Positions 44,018 through 53,515 of a stretch of 64,000 nucleotides of DNA are shown here, in pieces. Position numbers and translations under genes: made by a program. Position 1 is the stretch's first letter. Every line of letters begins with the position of its first letter. The notes below the pieces were generated by a model. That model saw nothing but the letters and a program-made list of their open reading frames with translations. It made no database searches and was not told the DNA's origin. This DNA is from Sphingobacterium corticibacter (lineage in GTDB: Bacteria > Bacteroidota > Bacteroidia > Sphingobacteriales > Sphingobacteriaceae): positions 372,001 through 436,000 of the forward strand of contig NZ_QDKG01000002.1 in assembly GCF_003076635.1 (NCBI RefSeq), in the 5' to 3' direction.

Positions 44018-45157
44018 TTATAGGCCAATATTTTCATAAATCTGTAGCGTTTTGTCGATCATACATTTGTCCGTAAATAATCTTTCATACCGCATCCGTG
44101 CACCCGCACTCAGCTTTTGATACGTTTCTTGATTTTCTGCTAAGTGACGAATAGCTTTTGCTAGCGCTTCCGGATTTTCTTTTTCTACCACAAACCCCGA
44201 TACGCCATCAGCATTGACCCAGCTTACACCCGAGCCCTCGATATGAGTAGATACTACAGGTTTTCCGAGCGACATCGCTTCGATTTGTACAATAGCGAAA
44301 GCTTCTGTTTTCTGCGTAGAGCTTAGACAGAATATATCACAGATATCAAAGTAACAAGGAACCTCATCGTCAGCAATATAATCAAGGAGTTGAACCCGAT
44401 TACAAATATCTAATCGAGAGATCAAAGCGAGTAAATCTTCTTTTAAAGGTCCTTTTCCACCAATGATAAGAAGATAGCTATCATCTAGCAACTTCATCGC
44501 CTCTATCATATGGTTATAACCCTTGTATTCTACTAAGCGACCTAAAGCAAATATAATTTTTTTACCAGTATATTTTTCACGGATTACTTGGGAGATGCTT
44601 TTTTGTGGCTGTAAGGGCTCTACTCCGATAGGAATGTAAGTCACTTTGTGTTGCACTTTTTTCAAAAATGGCGACTCTTGTACATAAGTAGGAGATGTGC
44701 CCACGATTATATCTGCTCTTTTGATAAGCCAACGCTGCAAAGGCTTGTACAACAGCAATAGTTTTTTTTGTTTTACAATGTCGCTATGCCAATGTAAGAC
44801 CACTTTTCCCTGATATCCAGAAAGGAACAAAGACAGACATGCCATCGGATCGGGATGATGAATATGTATTGCGTCGTAATGCTTTTTGATCTTACGAAGC
44901 TTGGAAATCATTGCCGGTGCTAACATCGTAGCTGCTAACTTTAATTGAGTCGGTACAATGATTATACGAGCATATTCATTAAGTTGTATATCTCTTGCCT
45001 CGTAATTTTCAGTACTGGCACATAGCATATCACAATGGATTTGGCGCTTGGATAAACCTAGCATAAGGTCGTACATTACTTTTTCGACGCCACCACGAAT
45101 GGGATAAAACTTGCCGATCTGCAATATTTTTCCCTTTTGACGATTATCTCTATCCAT
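44018..45157 (-). CDS. Glycosyltransferase family 4
   Basis: A 379-residue GT-B glycosyltransferase likely adding one sugar to the lipid-linked repeat unit in the cytoplasm. The N-terminal GKFYPIRGGVEKV is the acceptor-side glycine loop. The donor-binding EAFAIVQIEAMSLGKPVV (about residue 280) has the EX7E pattern of GT4. I chose the ATG at 45157; a GTG eight codons earlier is in frame. It overlaps the preceding glycosyltransferase by 8 bp. Confidence 0.92.
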   Translation of the reverse strand: MDRDNRQKGKILQIGKFYPIRGGVEKVMYDLMLGLSKRQIHCDMLCASTENYEARDIQLNEYARIIIVPTQLKLAATMLAPAMISKLRKIKKHYDAIHIHHPDPMACLSLFLSGYQGKVVLHWHSDIVKQKKLLLLYKPLQRWLIKRADIIVGTSPTYVQESPFLKKVQHKVTYIPIGVEPLQPQKSISQVIREKYTGKKIIFALGRLVEYKGYNHMIEAMKLLDDSYLLIIGGKGPLKEDLLALISRLDICNRVQLLDYIADDEVPCYFDICDIFCLSSTQKTEAFAIVQIEAMSLGKPVVSTHIEGSGVSWVNADGVSGFVVEKENPEALAKAIRHLAENQETYQKLSAGARMRYERLFTDKCMIDKTLQIYENIGL

Positions 45158-46259
45158 GTAATAATGTTTTAAATAATTCACTCCAGCTATGTGCTACCGG
45201 GTCTTCAATAGGTTCTCTTTCTACAGCGGTAAGAAATGCGGTGTCACCCATAATTAGACGCTCCATTTGCGTTGCCAAATCATTTGCATTTTCAGGGTTG
45301 AAGAAGGCAACATTATTGCTTCCTGCTGCTGTTTCATGTGTGTATGGAAGATCGGCCAAAAGCATCGGCTTTTCAAAAAGAGCGAATTCTGAAATGGGTA
45401 GTCCCCAGCTCTCGACTTTGGATGGGAAAAGCAAACAATTGCTTGCTGCATAGATTTTGAACAGTTCATTTCTGCTCACAAAGCCACCAAAATTCATAGT
45501 TTTAAGGCTTCCCCAGTGCTTATACAACCATTTTGCATAGGCATTTTCATCACCTTTAACGGTAATTTGAATTTTAAAATTTTTCACACCGCGTTTTTCC
45601 AAAATTTCTGCAGCTGCGCAAAGCACTTCAAAATTTTTATGGCTATTTGGTGATGCCGCATATATAAAGCGATATAGCTGATCTGATGTCTGTTCTACGT
45701 TTATGATTGGCATTTTGCTTTCATGCTCTGGAGGAGCAACTATTATACTTTTTTTGTCGAAACCAAACATAGCTGACATAGCATTTCTAAACCAAACTTG
45801 TTGGACGACTAAGAAAGTGTTTTGGTGAATGTTAGTCCGATAAATGTATTTAGTAAAAGCCGAAATTGCCGCAATTTTTGGAGAGAACAACCAATCGTGC
45901 ATTTTACGCTTATAGAAAGCGTAAGTATTATGACAATACACTGCACGCCGTTTTGCGATTACTGTTGGTGTGGTATCGTGTAAAGAGAACCACAAATCGA
46001 TGCTTCCGATTTGTTTTGATACAGATTTTAGACTGATATATTCATACCACAAGCGATTGATCCAGCGCTTTTTGGGCCAGCGTGTTTCTATGTATTCAAT
46101 ATTTGGGAACTTGGCTAATTCTTTATCATAAACAATGGCAACAATACGGTATGCTGGATCACTTGCCAATGTAGAAAGATAGGCCAAGCAATCTTTTAAA
46201 ATAGTTAAAGTCCCGGCTTCTACTAAATTAACTGCAGAAATGACAATCGTCTTTCTCAT
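45150..46259 (-). CDS. Glycosyltransferase family 1/4
   Basis: A 369-residue GT-B glycosyltransferase. The C-terminal half has the EX7E donor motif in ESWGLPISEFALFEKPML near residue 287. The N-terminus lacks the glycine-rich GGxE loop of its neighbours, so its acceptor differs. Sugar specificity is not readable. It overlaps the next gene by 8 bp and lies 15 bp after the following one in the transcribed order, within the continuous polysaccharide operon. Confidence 0.88.
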   Translation of the reverse strand: MRKTIVISAVNLVEAGTLTILKDCLAYLSTLASDPAYRIVAIVYDKELAKFPNIEYIETRWPKKRWINRLWYEYISLKSVSKQIGSIDLWFSLHDTTPTVIAKRRAVYCHNTYAFYKRKMHDWLFSPKIAAISAFTKYIYRTNIHQNTFLVVQQVWFRNAMSAMFGFDKKSIIVAPPEHESKMPIINVEQTSDQLYRFIYAASPNSHKNFEVLCAAAEILEKRGVKNFKIQITVKGDENAYAKWLYKHWGSLKTMNFGGFVSRNELFKIYAASNCLLFPSKVESWGLPISEFALFEKPMLLADLPYTHETAAGSNNVAFFNPENANDLATQMERLIMGDTAFLTAVEREPIEDPVAHSWSELFKTLLHG

Positions 46260-46274
46260 TGTGACATTACTCCT

Positions 46275-47420
46275 TTACGCATTTTTTTGATTCGGTTGTA
46301 GCAGTTCATTAAATAAATCTAACCAGTGCTTCATAATTAGATCTTCGGCATAATTTTCAGACATCTCAGCAGCATTATTTCCGAGTTCTTTACGAAGTTC
46401 GTGGTTGCCCATTAGTTTGGTCAATTTATCTGCCATTCCTATTCGGTCTCCTTCTTCAATCAGATATCCGTTGACACCGTTGTGGATAATATCTCTCGGA
46501 CCACATTTGCAGGCATAAGAGACCAAAGGAAGTCCACACGCTTGTCCTTCCAGCAATGCCATAGGCAATCCTTCATAGCGAGAAGTCATGACTAATATGG
46601 CGCTATCCACATAAGCATTCTCGATATCCGCCACAGGCGGATGCAAGGTGACTGAATTTTGCAAATCAAGCTGATCTATTAGATTTTCTAACAGTTGTTT
46701 CTGAAAACCCTGACCATAGATCGTCAAAGACCAGTCTGGATAAAAATGTGAAACCAGTTTCCAGATATGAATTAAATCTTCAAAATTTTTCTGTGTATCA
46801 TAGCGCCCAACGGCAATTACACGTTTGTTGAGTACTGTAGATCGTTCTTTCGGAACAAAGCTATTCGCGTTGGGAATAACATGGATATTGGGGAGCGCAC
46901 CCCAGTATCCCTTATCTTCTTCGGTCAATACGACGAATCTGCTAAATTTTTTGACTAAATTCAGGTCTTGATAACTACGGAATTTGTCAAGCCATCTCCA
47001 TACTCCCTTTCTATTATATTGAAGTCTTTTGTAGCGCGAAAAATGAATTTCTAAGACCTTTCTACTACGATCTCTTAAACGAGAAAGAATAGTGACGTCG
47101 TGATCAAAAAGAGAAATAACAATGTCTTGTGGTTTCTCTTTTAATAGTAAGCTCAATTTTTTTCGGTGGATTCTTTGTTTGCGAGCGTAAGAAACCAATC
47201 GCATAGCCAAGCCGTAATTTAGGTCATCTGTGTAATTGATTTGCAAATCAAAAGATCGAATCTTCGGGTCTAGAGAATAATACGAACCTCTTCCTTGCTG
47301 ATCGGTAGTAATTACAGTGACCTCATGACCCAGCTTCGCAAGGTAATTGGCTTTGTTTGCCAATACGCGCTCCATCCCACCAGAATTATATGTACCGAGG
47401 ATGCAATACGCGATTTTCAT
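46275..47420 (-). CDS. Glycosyltransferase family 4
   Basis: A 381-residue GT4 enzyme with the N-terminal YNSGGMERVLANKANYL and the donor site EGLPMALLEGQACGLPLV (EX7E) near residue 290. The closest type is the WbtH/WcmC-like glycosyltransferases that act on UDP-hexosamine or hexose donors, but specificity is only a guess. I chose the ATG at 47420 (MKIAYCILG), 10 codons inside a longer in-frame option; this still overlaps the polymerase gene by 35 bp. Confidence 0.92.
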   Translation of the reverse strand: MKIAYCILGTYNSGGMERVLANKANYLAKLGHEVTVITTDQQGRGSYYSLDPKIRSFDLQINYTDDLNYGLAMRLVSYARKQRIHRKKLSLLLKEKPQDIVISLFDHDVTILSRLRDRSRKVLEIHFSRYKRLQYNRKGVWRWLDKFRSYQDLNLVKKFSRFVVLTEEDKGYWGALPNIHVIPNANSFVPKERSTVLNKRVIAVGRYDTQKNFEDLIHIWKLVSHFYPDWSLTIYGQGFQKQLLENLIDQLDLQNSVTLHPPVADIENAYVDSAILVMTSRYEGLPMALLEGQACGLPLVSYACKCGPRDIIHNGVNGYLIEEGDRIGMADKLTKLMGNHELRKELGNNAAEMSENYAEDLIMKHWLDLFNELLQPNQKNA

Positions 47421-48675
47421 AGCTTCGGTTTTGGAATGGTACACGATCATTTACAAATCTATCTAGGCAAAAGAATAAGGCATAAAACTGGAATATATCT
47501 GTAGCCACCTTTACCCAAATCATAAAACTAAGTGCCATCATCAGTAAAAACATAATGGTATATTGTGGATTTGCTCTGGCAAAATACATTGGTAGATAGA
47601 CGAAAAATAACGCAAAAACAGAAAAACCGATAAGTCCACAATATAGAATAAACCGACAGTATCCAATATCAGTGCTGTAGATGAATCCATCAAATAGGCC
47701 ACTACCGATCATCCAAGTTTTAAAATCTGTTGGCCAGATCCACATATTTGAATTAAGTTTATCTGTAGAATCGGTACGCCACTCGCCCTGCTCAACCCAG
47801 TTAAAAAATCCTTCAAAAGCAAAGCGCATATATTTATAAAAAGCTTCGTTTGTTTCGTAAAGGAAAACGCTAATCATGACAGCAGAAACAAGAAATAAGG
47901 CAAACCATGTAGCGAGTTTTATGGCGTCTTGCGTGATACGTAATCGAAAAACTCCCGAAAATAATATAAAATACCCAGAGGCCAAGCTCAATCCAAGTAT
48001 GGTTGTTCGTGAAATAATATTGCCAACTACAGCGATAATAAAGAAAGATAGTAACAAGAATAAAATGTTGGTGATGCTTTTTCGCGTAGTAACATCGTGA
48101 TTGAGCGTTGCAGCAATCATAATGAGGACTACTGAAAAACGCACACCTGCAGGATCTAGCGCAGCACCAACACCATAGAGTCTATCGACCTCTTCGTAGA
48201 ACTCTTGACCCTGTACGGCGAATGAATCCACGAAAATTTGAATGGCTGGGATGTTATCGATCATCAGAGCGATAATACATTGACTAGCACAAACCGCAGC
48301 CAGATAATACGTTACTAAGCGAAAACTGGTTTGCCCGTGAATCAAGCGATATAATGAACATAAACCGTAAGCACCAAATAGCCAAAGCACGAGACTGATT
48401 ACATAAGTGGCATAGGCGAAATCTTTCGTATTATTTATATCGGCCGTAATAAAACAGATAAGAGAGAAAGTAAAAGAAAATGCGATAGAACCTAATATTC
48501 CCGAAGTCATGGTCAACTTTTCTTTACGAATCGTATTGAACACCATCATGACTGCCCCTAAAAGACCTATCATAATTTTGGTGTTTATTGTTTGAGGAAT
48601 AAACGTGAAGCTAAATGGAAATAAAAAGAAACTTGTCAGTATCCCGACAATTATATATAATGGGAGACGAATCAT
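47386..48675 (-). CDS. O-antigen/exopolysaccharide polymerase-like membrane protein (Wzy candidate)
   Basis: A 429-residue integral membrane protein with about ten to eleven hydrophobic helices, one long periplasmic loop near residues 285-330 (EGFFNWVEQGEWRTDSTDK...), and no soluble domain. This topology, and its place amid glycosyltransferases, suggests the Wzy polymerase that joins lipid-linked repeat units in the periplasm. Wzy proteins share little sequence, so the call rests on topology and context. Confidence 0.72.
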   Translation of the reverse strand: MIRLPLYIIVGILTSFFLFPFSFTFIPQTINTKIMIGLLGAVMMVFNTIRKEKLTMTSGILGSIAFSFTFSLICFITADINNTKDFAYATYVISLVLWLFGAYGLCSLYRLIHGQTSFRLVTYYLAAVCASQCIIALMIDNIPAIQIFVDSFAVQGQEFYEEVDRLYGVGAALDPAGVRFSVVLIMIAATLNHDVTTRKSITNILFLLLSFFIIAVVGNIISRTTILGLSLASGYFILFSGVFRLRITQDAIKLATWFALFLVSAVMISVFLYETNEAFYKYMRFAFEGFFNWVEQGEWRTDSTDKLNSNMWIWPTDFKTWMIGSGLFDGFIYSTDIGYCRFILYCGLIGFSVFALFFVYLPMYFARANPQYTIMFLLMMALSFMIWVKVATDIFQFYALFFCLDRFVNDRVPFQNRSYENRVLHPRYI

Positions 48676-48681
48676 TGATAG

Positions 48682-49674
48682 TTATTTATAGATGATACCA
48701 TACACCACACGGATTACTAGGTAATAATATAATTTTATCAACCAAAATTTTCCAGATAGAGCCCATCGCTCTAAAAGGCGAGTTCGCCAGGAGTTATCCT
48801 TATTTTTACCTGCATATTGATTGACCTCTGGAAACCAGCTCTGCCATCTTCGATACTGACTTGTTTTGTTAGAAATTAATAGCGGCAACTTAATGTTCAA
48901 TTTAAGGAATGCTGTAAATTTTTCCAAATCGAAAGTTAGCGACTTTTCCTTCAAGAAAATGACAGCTTGATTTACATTATTGCTTACTTGTAGCATATGC
49001 GCCTCAGAATAAGTCTTTGTGAGCGAATCATTGTTTGATTGACGATAATGATATAAATACTGATCTAGGTATGAAACGGTATTAGCCACAGCAAAAAGCT
49101 TTATCATCACCATCAAATCTTCACCCATATTCATACCTGGAATAAATCGGATTTGGTTATCCTCGTACAAAGAACGCTTGACGAGAAAAAGCCAAAGATT
49201 CCAACGCATCGAACCACTCATCATCTTTACCAACGCATCTGTTGGAGACGTAAATGTAGGTTGCGTCATTTTACGCTTATTTTTGTCAAACGCTAGATAC
49301 CAATTGAATCCGACGATATCAGCATCTGTTTTCACAGCGAGCAATACGGCATCGTTTATGGTGTTTGGCTCCAGCTGATCATCTGCATCCACATAATAGA
49401 TATACTCACCTTTGGCATGATCTAAACCCGTATTGCGCGCTGCAGCGGCACCTTTATTGTTTTGGTGCTGTATCAATAGTGAAAGGTTATCCTCTTCCCT
49501 ATCATTTAAAAAAGTTTTTACTAATTTTTTTCCGTTATCCGAACTGCAATCATCTACGAATACAAACTGAATATTTTCGTACGCCAAAAGACTTAAACTT
49601 TGTAAGCAGGTCGGCAATGTCTTTTCTGCATTGAAAATAGGTGTTATTATGCTGATGAGAGGTTGACTAATCAT
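48682..49674 (-). CDS. Glycosyltransferase family 2
   Basis: A 330-residue GT-A enzyme. The start SIITPIFNAEKTLPTCLQSL, the FVDDCSSDNG nucleotide site near residue 40, and the DXD-containing YVDADDQLEP near residue 95 are typical of GT2. The C-terminal part has a hydrophobic, aromatic segment near the end (YYYLVIRVVYGIIYK) that may associate with the membrane. It lies 6 bp before the polymerase gene. Confidence 0.93.
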   Translation of the reverse strand: MISQPLISIITPIFNAEKTLPTCLQSLSLLAYENIQFVFVDDCSSDNGKKLVKTFLNDREEDNLSLLIQHQNNKGAAAARNTGLDHAKGEYIYYVDADDQLEPNTINDAVLLAVKTDADIVGFNWYLAFDKNKRKMTQPTFTSPTDALVKMMSGSMRWNLWLFLVKRSLYEDNQIRFIPGMNMGEDLMVMIKLFAVANTVSYLDQYLYHYRQSNNDSLTKTYSEAHMLQVSNNVNQAVIFLKEKSLTFDLEKFTAFLKLNIKLPLLISNKTSQYRRWQSWFPEVNQYAGKNKDNSWRTRLLERWALSGKFWLIKLYYYLVIRVVYGIIYK

Positions 49675-49688
49675 AAAAGATCCTGATT

Positions 49689-50558
49689 TTAATTACTAAC
49701 CTTTTTAAGAATTTTGTGGACAATATCCATGTTTTTGCTGTTAAACTTTCGAGCAAACAGTAATGGTGAATGGATTAATTTTTCGTAATCTTTATTGGTA
49801 AAATCATTTATCTGTCCATTTTCCCAACCGATCAACCGTAAACTGCCTCGACCTTCGTCTTGTATATCATAGATTTGTTTGTGAAAAGGCGAATGCCAAC
49901 AAATGGTCTGTTTATAGATCTCGTCTGCACAAAACGTATGCTGGTAAGTCTTTAATACATGGTGCTCCTGAGTCAGTAGATGACCAACGAAATTATGTGT
50001 AACACTAACCCAGTTTGTACCTTTTTTTAATTCAATGCTTTTAGATCTGTATAGATTCAATGTGATCTGCAATTGCATGAAAGCAGCTCTTACTGCACGT
50101 CTAACGAACTGGATAAACCCTTTCTTCCTGACGAAATGTTTTGAAAAAAGATGGTATCTTTTTGCCTTTCGTTCCAATTCTTTTGAAATATCTCCAGATG
50201 TAAAACCGATGAATTCTGTACCAAGGTTGTGTTCGAAAAATGCATGAGTGTAGTCTTGAGATTTCAAGGGCATATCTACTCCAGACATCAAATGATAGTA
50301 TGCATATTCATCATGTTTGAATGCGGTATTGAAAAGTAACAACTCTACTTTGATCTGGCTCACATCTCCCCATCTAACATCAATTCGATTATCCAATACG
50401 ATTAATTCTGCGTAGCGACAAACGAGATTTGGAATAGCAGGCACTTTTTTGTCAAAATGAATGAAAATAGTGTTTCTTTCGTCATCCAAAGCAGCCACAA
50501 GGCATGTTAGCACATCGAATTCGTGGTGGGCAACAATAAGGTAAGCATGTTTTCTCAT
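49689..50558 (-). CDS. GT14-like beta-1,6-N-acetylglucosaminyltransferase family protein
   Basis: A 289-residue protein of the core-2/I-branching (GT14) type. AYLIVAHHEFDVL at the start, YYHLMSGVDMPLKSQDY near 92 and WVSVTHNFVGHLL near residue 188 are family hallmarks. Bacterial members add GlcNAc, xylose or other sugars to polysaccharides. I chose the ATG at 50558; a TTG six codons earlier overlaps the upstream stop. Donor and acceptor are unknown. Confidence 0.9.
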   Translation of the reverse strand: MRKHAYLIVAHHEFDVLTCLVAALDDERNTIFIHFDKKVPAIPNLVCRYAELIVLDNRIDVRWGDVSQIKVELLLFNTAFKHDEYAYYHLMSGVDMPLKSQDYTHAFFEHNLGTEFIGFTSGDISKELERKAKRYHLFSKHFVRKKGFIQFVRRAVRAAFMQLQITLNLYRSKSIELKKGTNWVSVTHNFVGHLLTQEHHVLKTYQHTFCADEIYKQTICWHSPFHKQIYDIQDEGRGSLRLIGWENGQINDFTNKDYEKLIHSPLLFARKFNSKNMDIVHKILKKVSN

Positions 50559-50572
50559 GTGCTTTGATTCAT

Positions 50573-51496
50573 TCAACGCCGTATAAATTTACGAACACCT
50601 TCCAACAAATTTTTACCCAACGAGGTTGCGTAGATTGCGGCCAGCAATCGAATCCTAGAGCTATAGTTATTGAATTTCTTGATAGAGTTTGGTAAGTTGT
50701 TATAATATTTCCACCAAATATCAAAAGCCACGGTAAACGTATTCCAAGGTTTCGGACCTGTATAGTGAATATTACCTTTTTGTTGAACGTTTATCCAATC
50801 ATCCTCGCTGTAAAACTGTAAAAAATTATCCTTGTAAGCAGGTATAAAAAATGTACGAATACTATTCCAATAAGGTGGTAAACCTATTATCTTGCCGGCA
50901 CATAACTGATTGATAACGTCTTGGTCTGGAAATTCTAAACCGGGAAAACGTAATGCGTCTAAAAATTTAGCACTCATATTATCTTGGCGAAGTTCACGCA
51001 AATTCATCAGTAGCAGCCCAGAATTTATGTATTTTCCAGGATCGCAACCAATGGCCAACATATGCTCTTTCTGAAAATCTAATGTTGCTTCGAAAACTCC
51101 TGCCATATAGTGGCCTGTTAGATCTACCGAATGAAAAAGTTCTGCGAGATCATTGCGAACAATTATGTCACAGTCTATGTAAATGATGGTGTCAAATTCA
51201 GGGAGAAGATCGGGTAGTAACAAACGGTAGTTTGCCGCAACAGTGTATTTCTCGTCAACGTAGATATCATCAGCGATTTTACCAGCTAAGTTTAGGAAAG
51301 ACAAGGTGTTGGTGGGCCCGATCAACTCTGCTAAAGAGTTTCTCATTTCATCGTTTAGTTCTTCAGTAAGTAAACAAATTACATGAAAAGAACCCTTGAA
51401 ATTGGAAGATTCAAGAATAGAAACCAAGCAAGTACATGCGGGCACATAGTAGTTAGGCGTGAAAGCTAAGACAAGAGGTATACTATTTTTGTGCAT
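50573..51496 (-). CDS. Glycosyltransferase family 8
   Basis: A 307-residue retaining GT-A transferase. DXD in IIYIDCDIIV near residue 103, YINSGLLLMNL near 157 and the closing HYTGPKPW near 242 are GT8 signatures, as in LPS glucosyl/galactosyltransferases (RfaJ type). It probably adds a glucose or galactose. It ends 15 bp before the GT14-like gene, and a 101-bp gap precedes it. Confidence 0.94.
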   Translation of the reverse strand: MHKNSIPLVLAFTPNYYVPACTCLVSILESSNFKGSFHVICLLTEELNDEMRNSLAELIGPTNTLSFLNLAGKIADDIYVDEKYTVAANYRLLLPDLLPEFDTIIYIDCDIIVRNDLAELFHSVDLTGHYMAGVFEATLDFQKEHMLAIGCDPGKYINSGLLLMNLRELRQDNMSAKFLDALRFPGLEFPDQDVINQLCAGKIIGLPPYWNSIRTFFIPAYKDNFLQFYSEDDWINVQQKGNIHYTGPKPWNTFTVAFDIWWKYYNNLPNSIKKFNNYSSRIRLLAAIYATSLGKNLLEGVRKFIRR

Positions 51497-51597
51497 TGCG
51501 ATATCGTTTTGTAAATATAGCTTTAATTTTTGTTATCAATAATTTAGAAATTTTCTCAGAAAACAGGGTTGATCAAGCAACTATTATTCGTATTCCT

Positions 51598-52524
51598 TTA
51601 GCGCCTAAATACTTTGTTATAGAAAAATCGGCCCAGTGTAATGCTCTTATCTCGTATGGAAAGTAATTCACATTGGCTTATTTTCCAAAATTTGTACCAG
51701 GGCAAATATTTGATAACCTGATTGTAGTAATCGTAAAGGCACTTTTTCTGGATGTATTTCGAGTTGTTTTCGTAAAAAAAGAACTGATCTCTTTCTTCAA
51801 CAGGTTTCTCGTAATTCAAGGCAAGTAGCCAACGATAAAATAGGGTCGTTGCTAGCAGCTTGTTATCTAGCTGGCGTCTGTCACTTGATAAATGTATACC
51901 AGATATCCTAAACGAAAATAGCGCGTGATCTGTATTTGCTATGCCATTTTCGGCCATCATAATTGCTGTTGCAGCATCTGAGCAGAATGCAGATGGAAAA
52001 TTTATAAAGCCTTTGCTCTTTAATACAGTAGTTTTAAACATGTAATTGCCAATACACGTAAAAATCGTAGCGCGTAACCAATGGTATAGAAACTCATGTT
52101 TACTACAGTATTCGGATATCGTTTCATCAGTTATCGACACTTCATTGTGTTCATTGATGATGGATGTTTTGGCTCTTACAATGTCTACGGCGGGGTATTT
52201 TACGGAAAGGTCCACCATAGTTTGCAAAAAGTTTGGATGATAGATATCATCATCCGCCGCTAGGACTATATATTCTCCTTGCGCAAAAGTAATGGAGTGA
52301 TTCCATTGTTTTACAAGATCATTACCACCGATGTTCTTTGGGTTGCGATAATATTTTATGCGAGAATCTTCAAAAGAATCAACGATGACCTTTAAGTTTT
52401 CGGGCGAAGTATCATCTACGACAATAAGCTCCCAATTTTCGTAAGATTGATGCAGGATACTTGAAATTGCTTGCTCAAGATACGTTGCTTTATATGCCGG
52501 AAGAACAAAAGAGATTAGTTTCAT
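51598..52524 (-). CDS. Glycosyltransferase family 2
   Basis: A 308-residue GT2 enzyme. The nucleotide site LIVVDDTSPEN (about 33-43), the DXD-like VLAADDDIYHPNFL near residue 92-105, and the start SFVLPAYKATYLEQAIS fit. A 101-bp gap without any gene follows before the GT8 gene, and 25 bp separate it from the gene upstream. Specificity unknown. Confidence 0.92.
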   Translation of the reverse strand: MKLISFVLPAYKATYLEQAISSILHQSYENWELIVVDDTSPENLKVIVDSFEDSRIKYYRNPKNIGGNDLVKQWNHSITFAQGEYIVLAADDDIYHPNFLQTMVDLSVKYPAVDIVRAKTSIINEHNEVSITDETISEYCSKHEFLYHWLRATIFTCIGNYMFKTTVLKSKGFINFPSAFCSDAATAIMMAENGIANTDHALFSFRISGIHLSSDRRQLDNKLLATTLFYRWLLALNYEKPVEERDQFFFYENNSKYIQKKCLYDYYNQVIKYLPWYKFWKISQCELLSIRDKSITLGRFFYNKVFRR

Positions 52525-52549
52525 GGTGTTTTTGTAGATTGAAAAACAA

Positions 52550-53515
52550 CTATTTTGAAAGTTTACGACCTATTTTTACCATCGCAACATATAAAGGATA
52601 GCATGTTTTCTTTATCAACAGTATTAATCGTGTTGATAATCCCAAAGTATCGTTTGTATAAATGTCTCGTAAGCTGTATTCTGACCAAATGTGGTTTGTG
52701 TTTTTGATAGTTGGCAAAACAAATCGTTTCAATAACGCGGAATCTAATGCTGAAGCGTCGTCATTGCGGCCTAGGTCTATAAAGAAATTTCTACGGTTAT
52801 AGATGGCTTCTGTTTTATCTACAAAGCCAGCTGCGTTTGTCTCATCAGCAGTAATGCTTCCTGCGCGACGGCGGTAATAATACAAAGGAATATCCATATA
52901 ACAGGAGACATCTACTTGATGTAGGATCTCGTGTATTACAAATTCATCTTCGTGTACTCTGCCTGAAGGATATCGAATTTGATCAAATAAACTTTTTGCA
53001 TACAGCTTGTTCCAAGGAACGACAAAAAGTATGTCGAAAATATCTACCAATTTTTTTAATGGATCTGATAGGTTTTGTATCTCGATTTGACTGACGTTGA
53101 TCTGGTCAGTAGGATTAACTTCAAAATCTTGATCAAACAGTTCATATCCGCAAGTTATCAGCTTATTAGACCCGATAAAATTAAGTAACAACTCGATAAA
53201 TCGAGTGTGTACACGATCATCGCTATCAATAAAGGAGATGTACATGCCATTTGCATGATCTAGCCCCGTGTTTCTGGCTGCTGAAACGCCAGCATTTTCT
53301 TGGTGAATAACCTTAATGCGCGCATCTTTCTTTGCAAAATCGTCGCAGATTGATCCGCTTGAATCTTTTGATCCATCATTCACTAAAATAATTTGAAGGT
53401 TTGGATAGGATTGTGCCAAAATGTCTTCCAAACAATGCGCTAGATATTTTTCTACATTGTAGATCGGGACAATGACAGAAACTAATGGATGTTGTGTCTC
53501 GCTTATCTTTTCCAT
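52550..53515 (-). CDS. Glycosyltransferase family 2 (EpsJ-like)
   Basis: A 321-residue GT2 enzyme resembling capsule transferases that start with VSVIVPIYNVEKYL. The nucleotide site LVNDGSKDSSG and the metal site FIDSDDRV are clear, with NAGVSAARNTGLDHANG between them. I chose ATG at 53515 (MEKISETQ), which overlaps the upstream gene by 13 bp; an earlier in-frame ATG at 53539 would overlap by 37 bp. Sugar specificity is unknown. Confidence 0.93.
   Translation of the reverse strand: MEKISETQHPLVSVIVPIYNVEKYLAHCLEDILAQSYPNLQIILVNDGSKDSSGSICDDFAKKDARIKVIHQENAGVSAARNTGLDHANGMYISFIDSDDRVHTRFIELLLNFIGSNKLITCGYELFDQDFEVNPTDQINVSQIEIQNLSDPLKKLVDIFDILFVVPWNKLYAKSLFDQIRYPSGRVHEDEFVIHEILHQVDVSCYMDIPLYYYRRRAGSITADETNAAGFVDKTEAIYNRRNFFIDLGRNDDASALDSALLKRFVLPTIKNTNHIWSEYSLRDIYTNDTLGLSTRLILLIKKTCYPLYVAMVKIGRKLSK

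Noticed and set aside
51497-51597. Gap before the GT8 gene as a possible small RNA or promoter
   Set aside because: AT-rich, with no hairpin, TAnnTTTG match or open frame clear enough to report.
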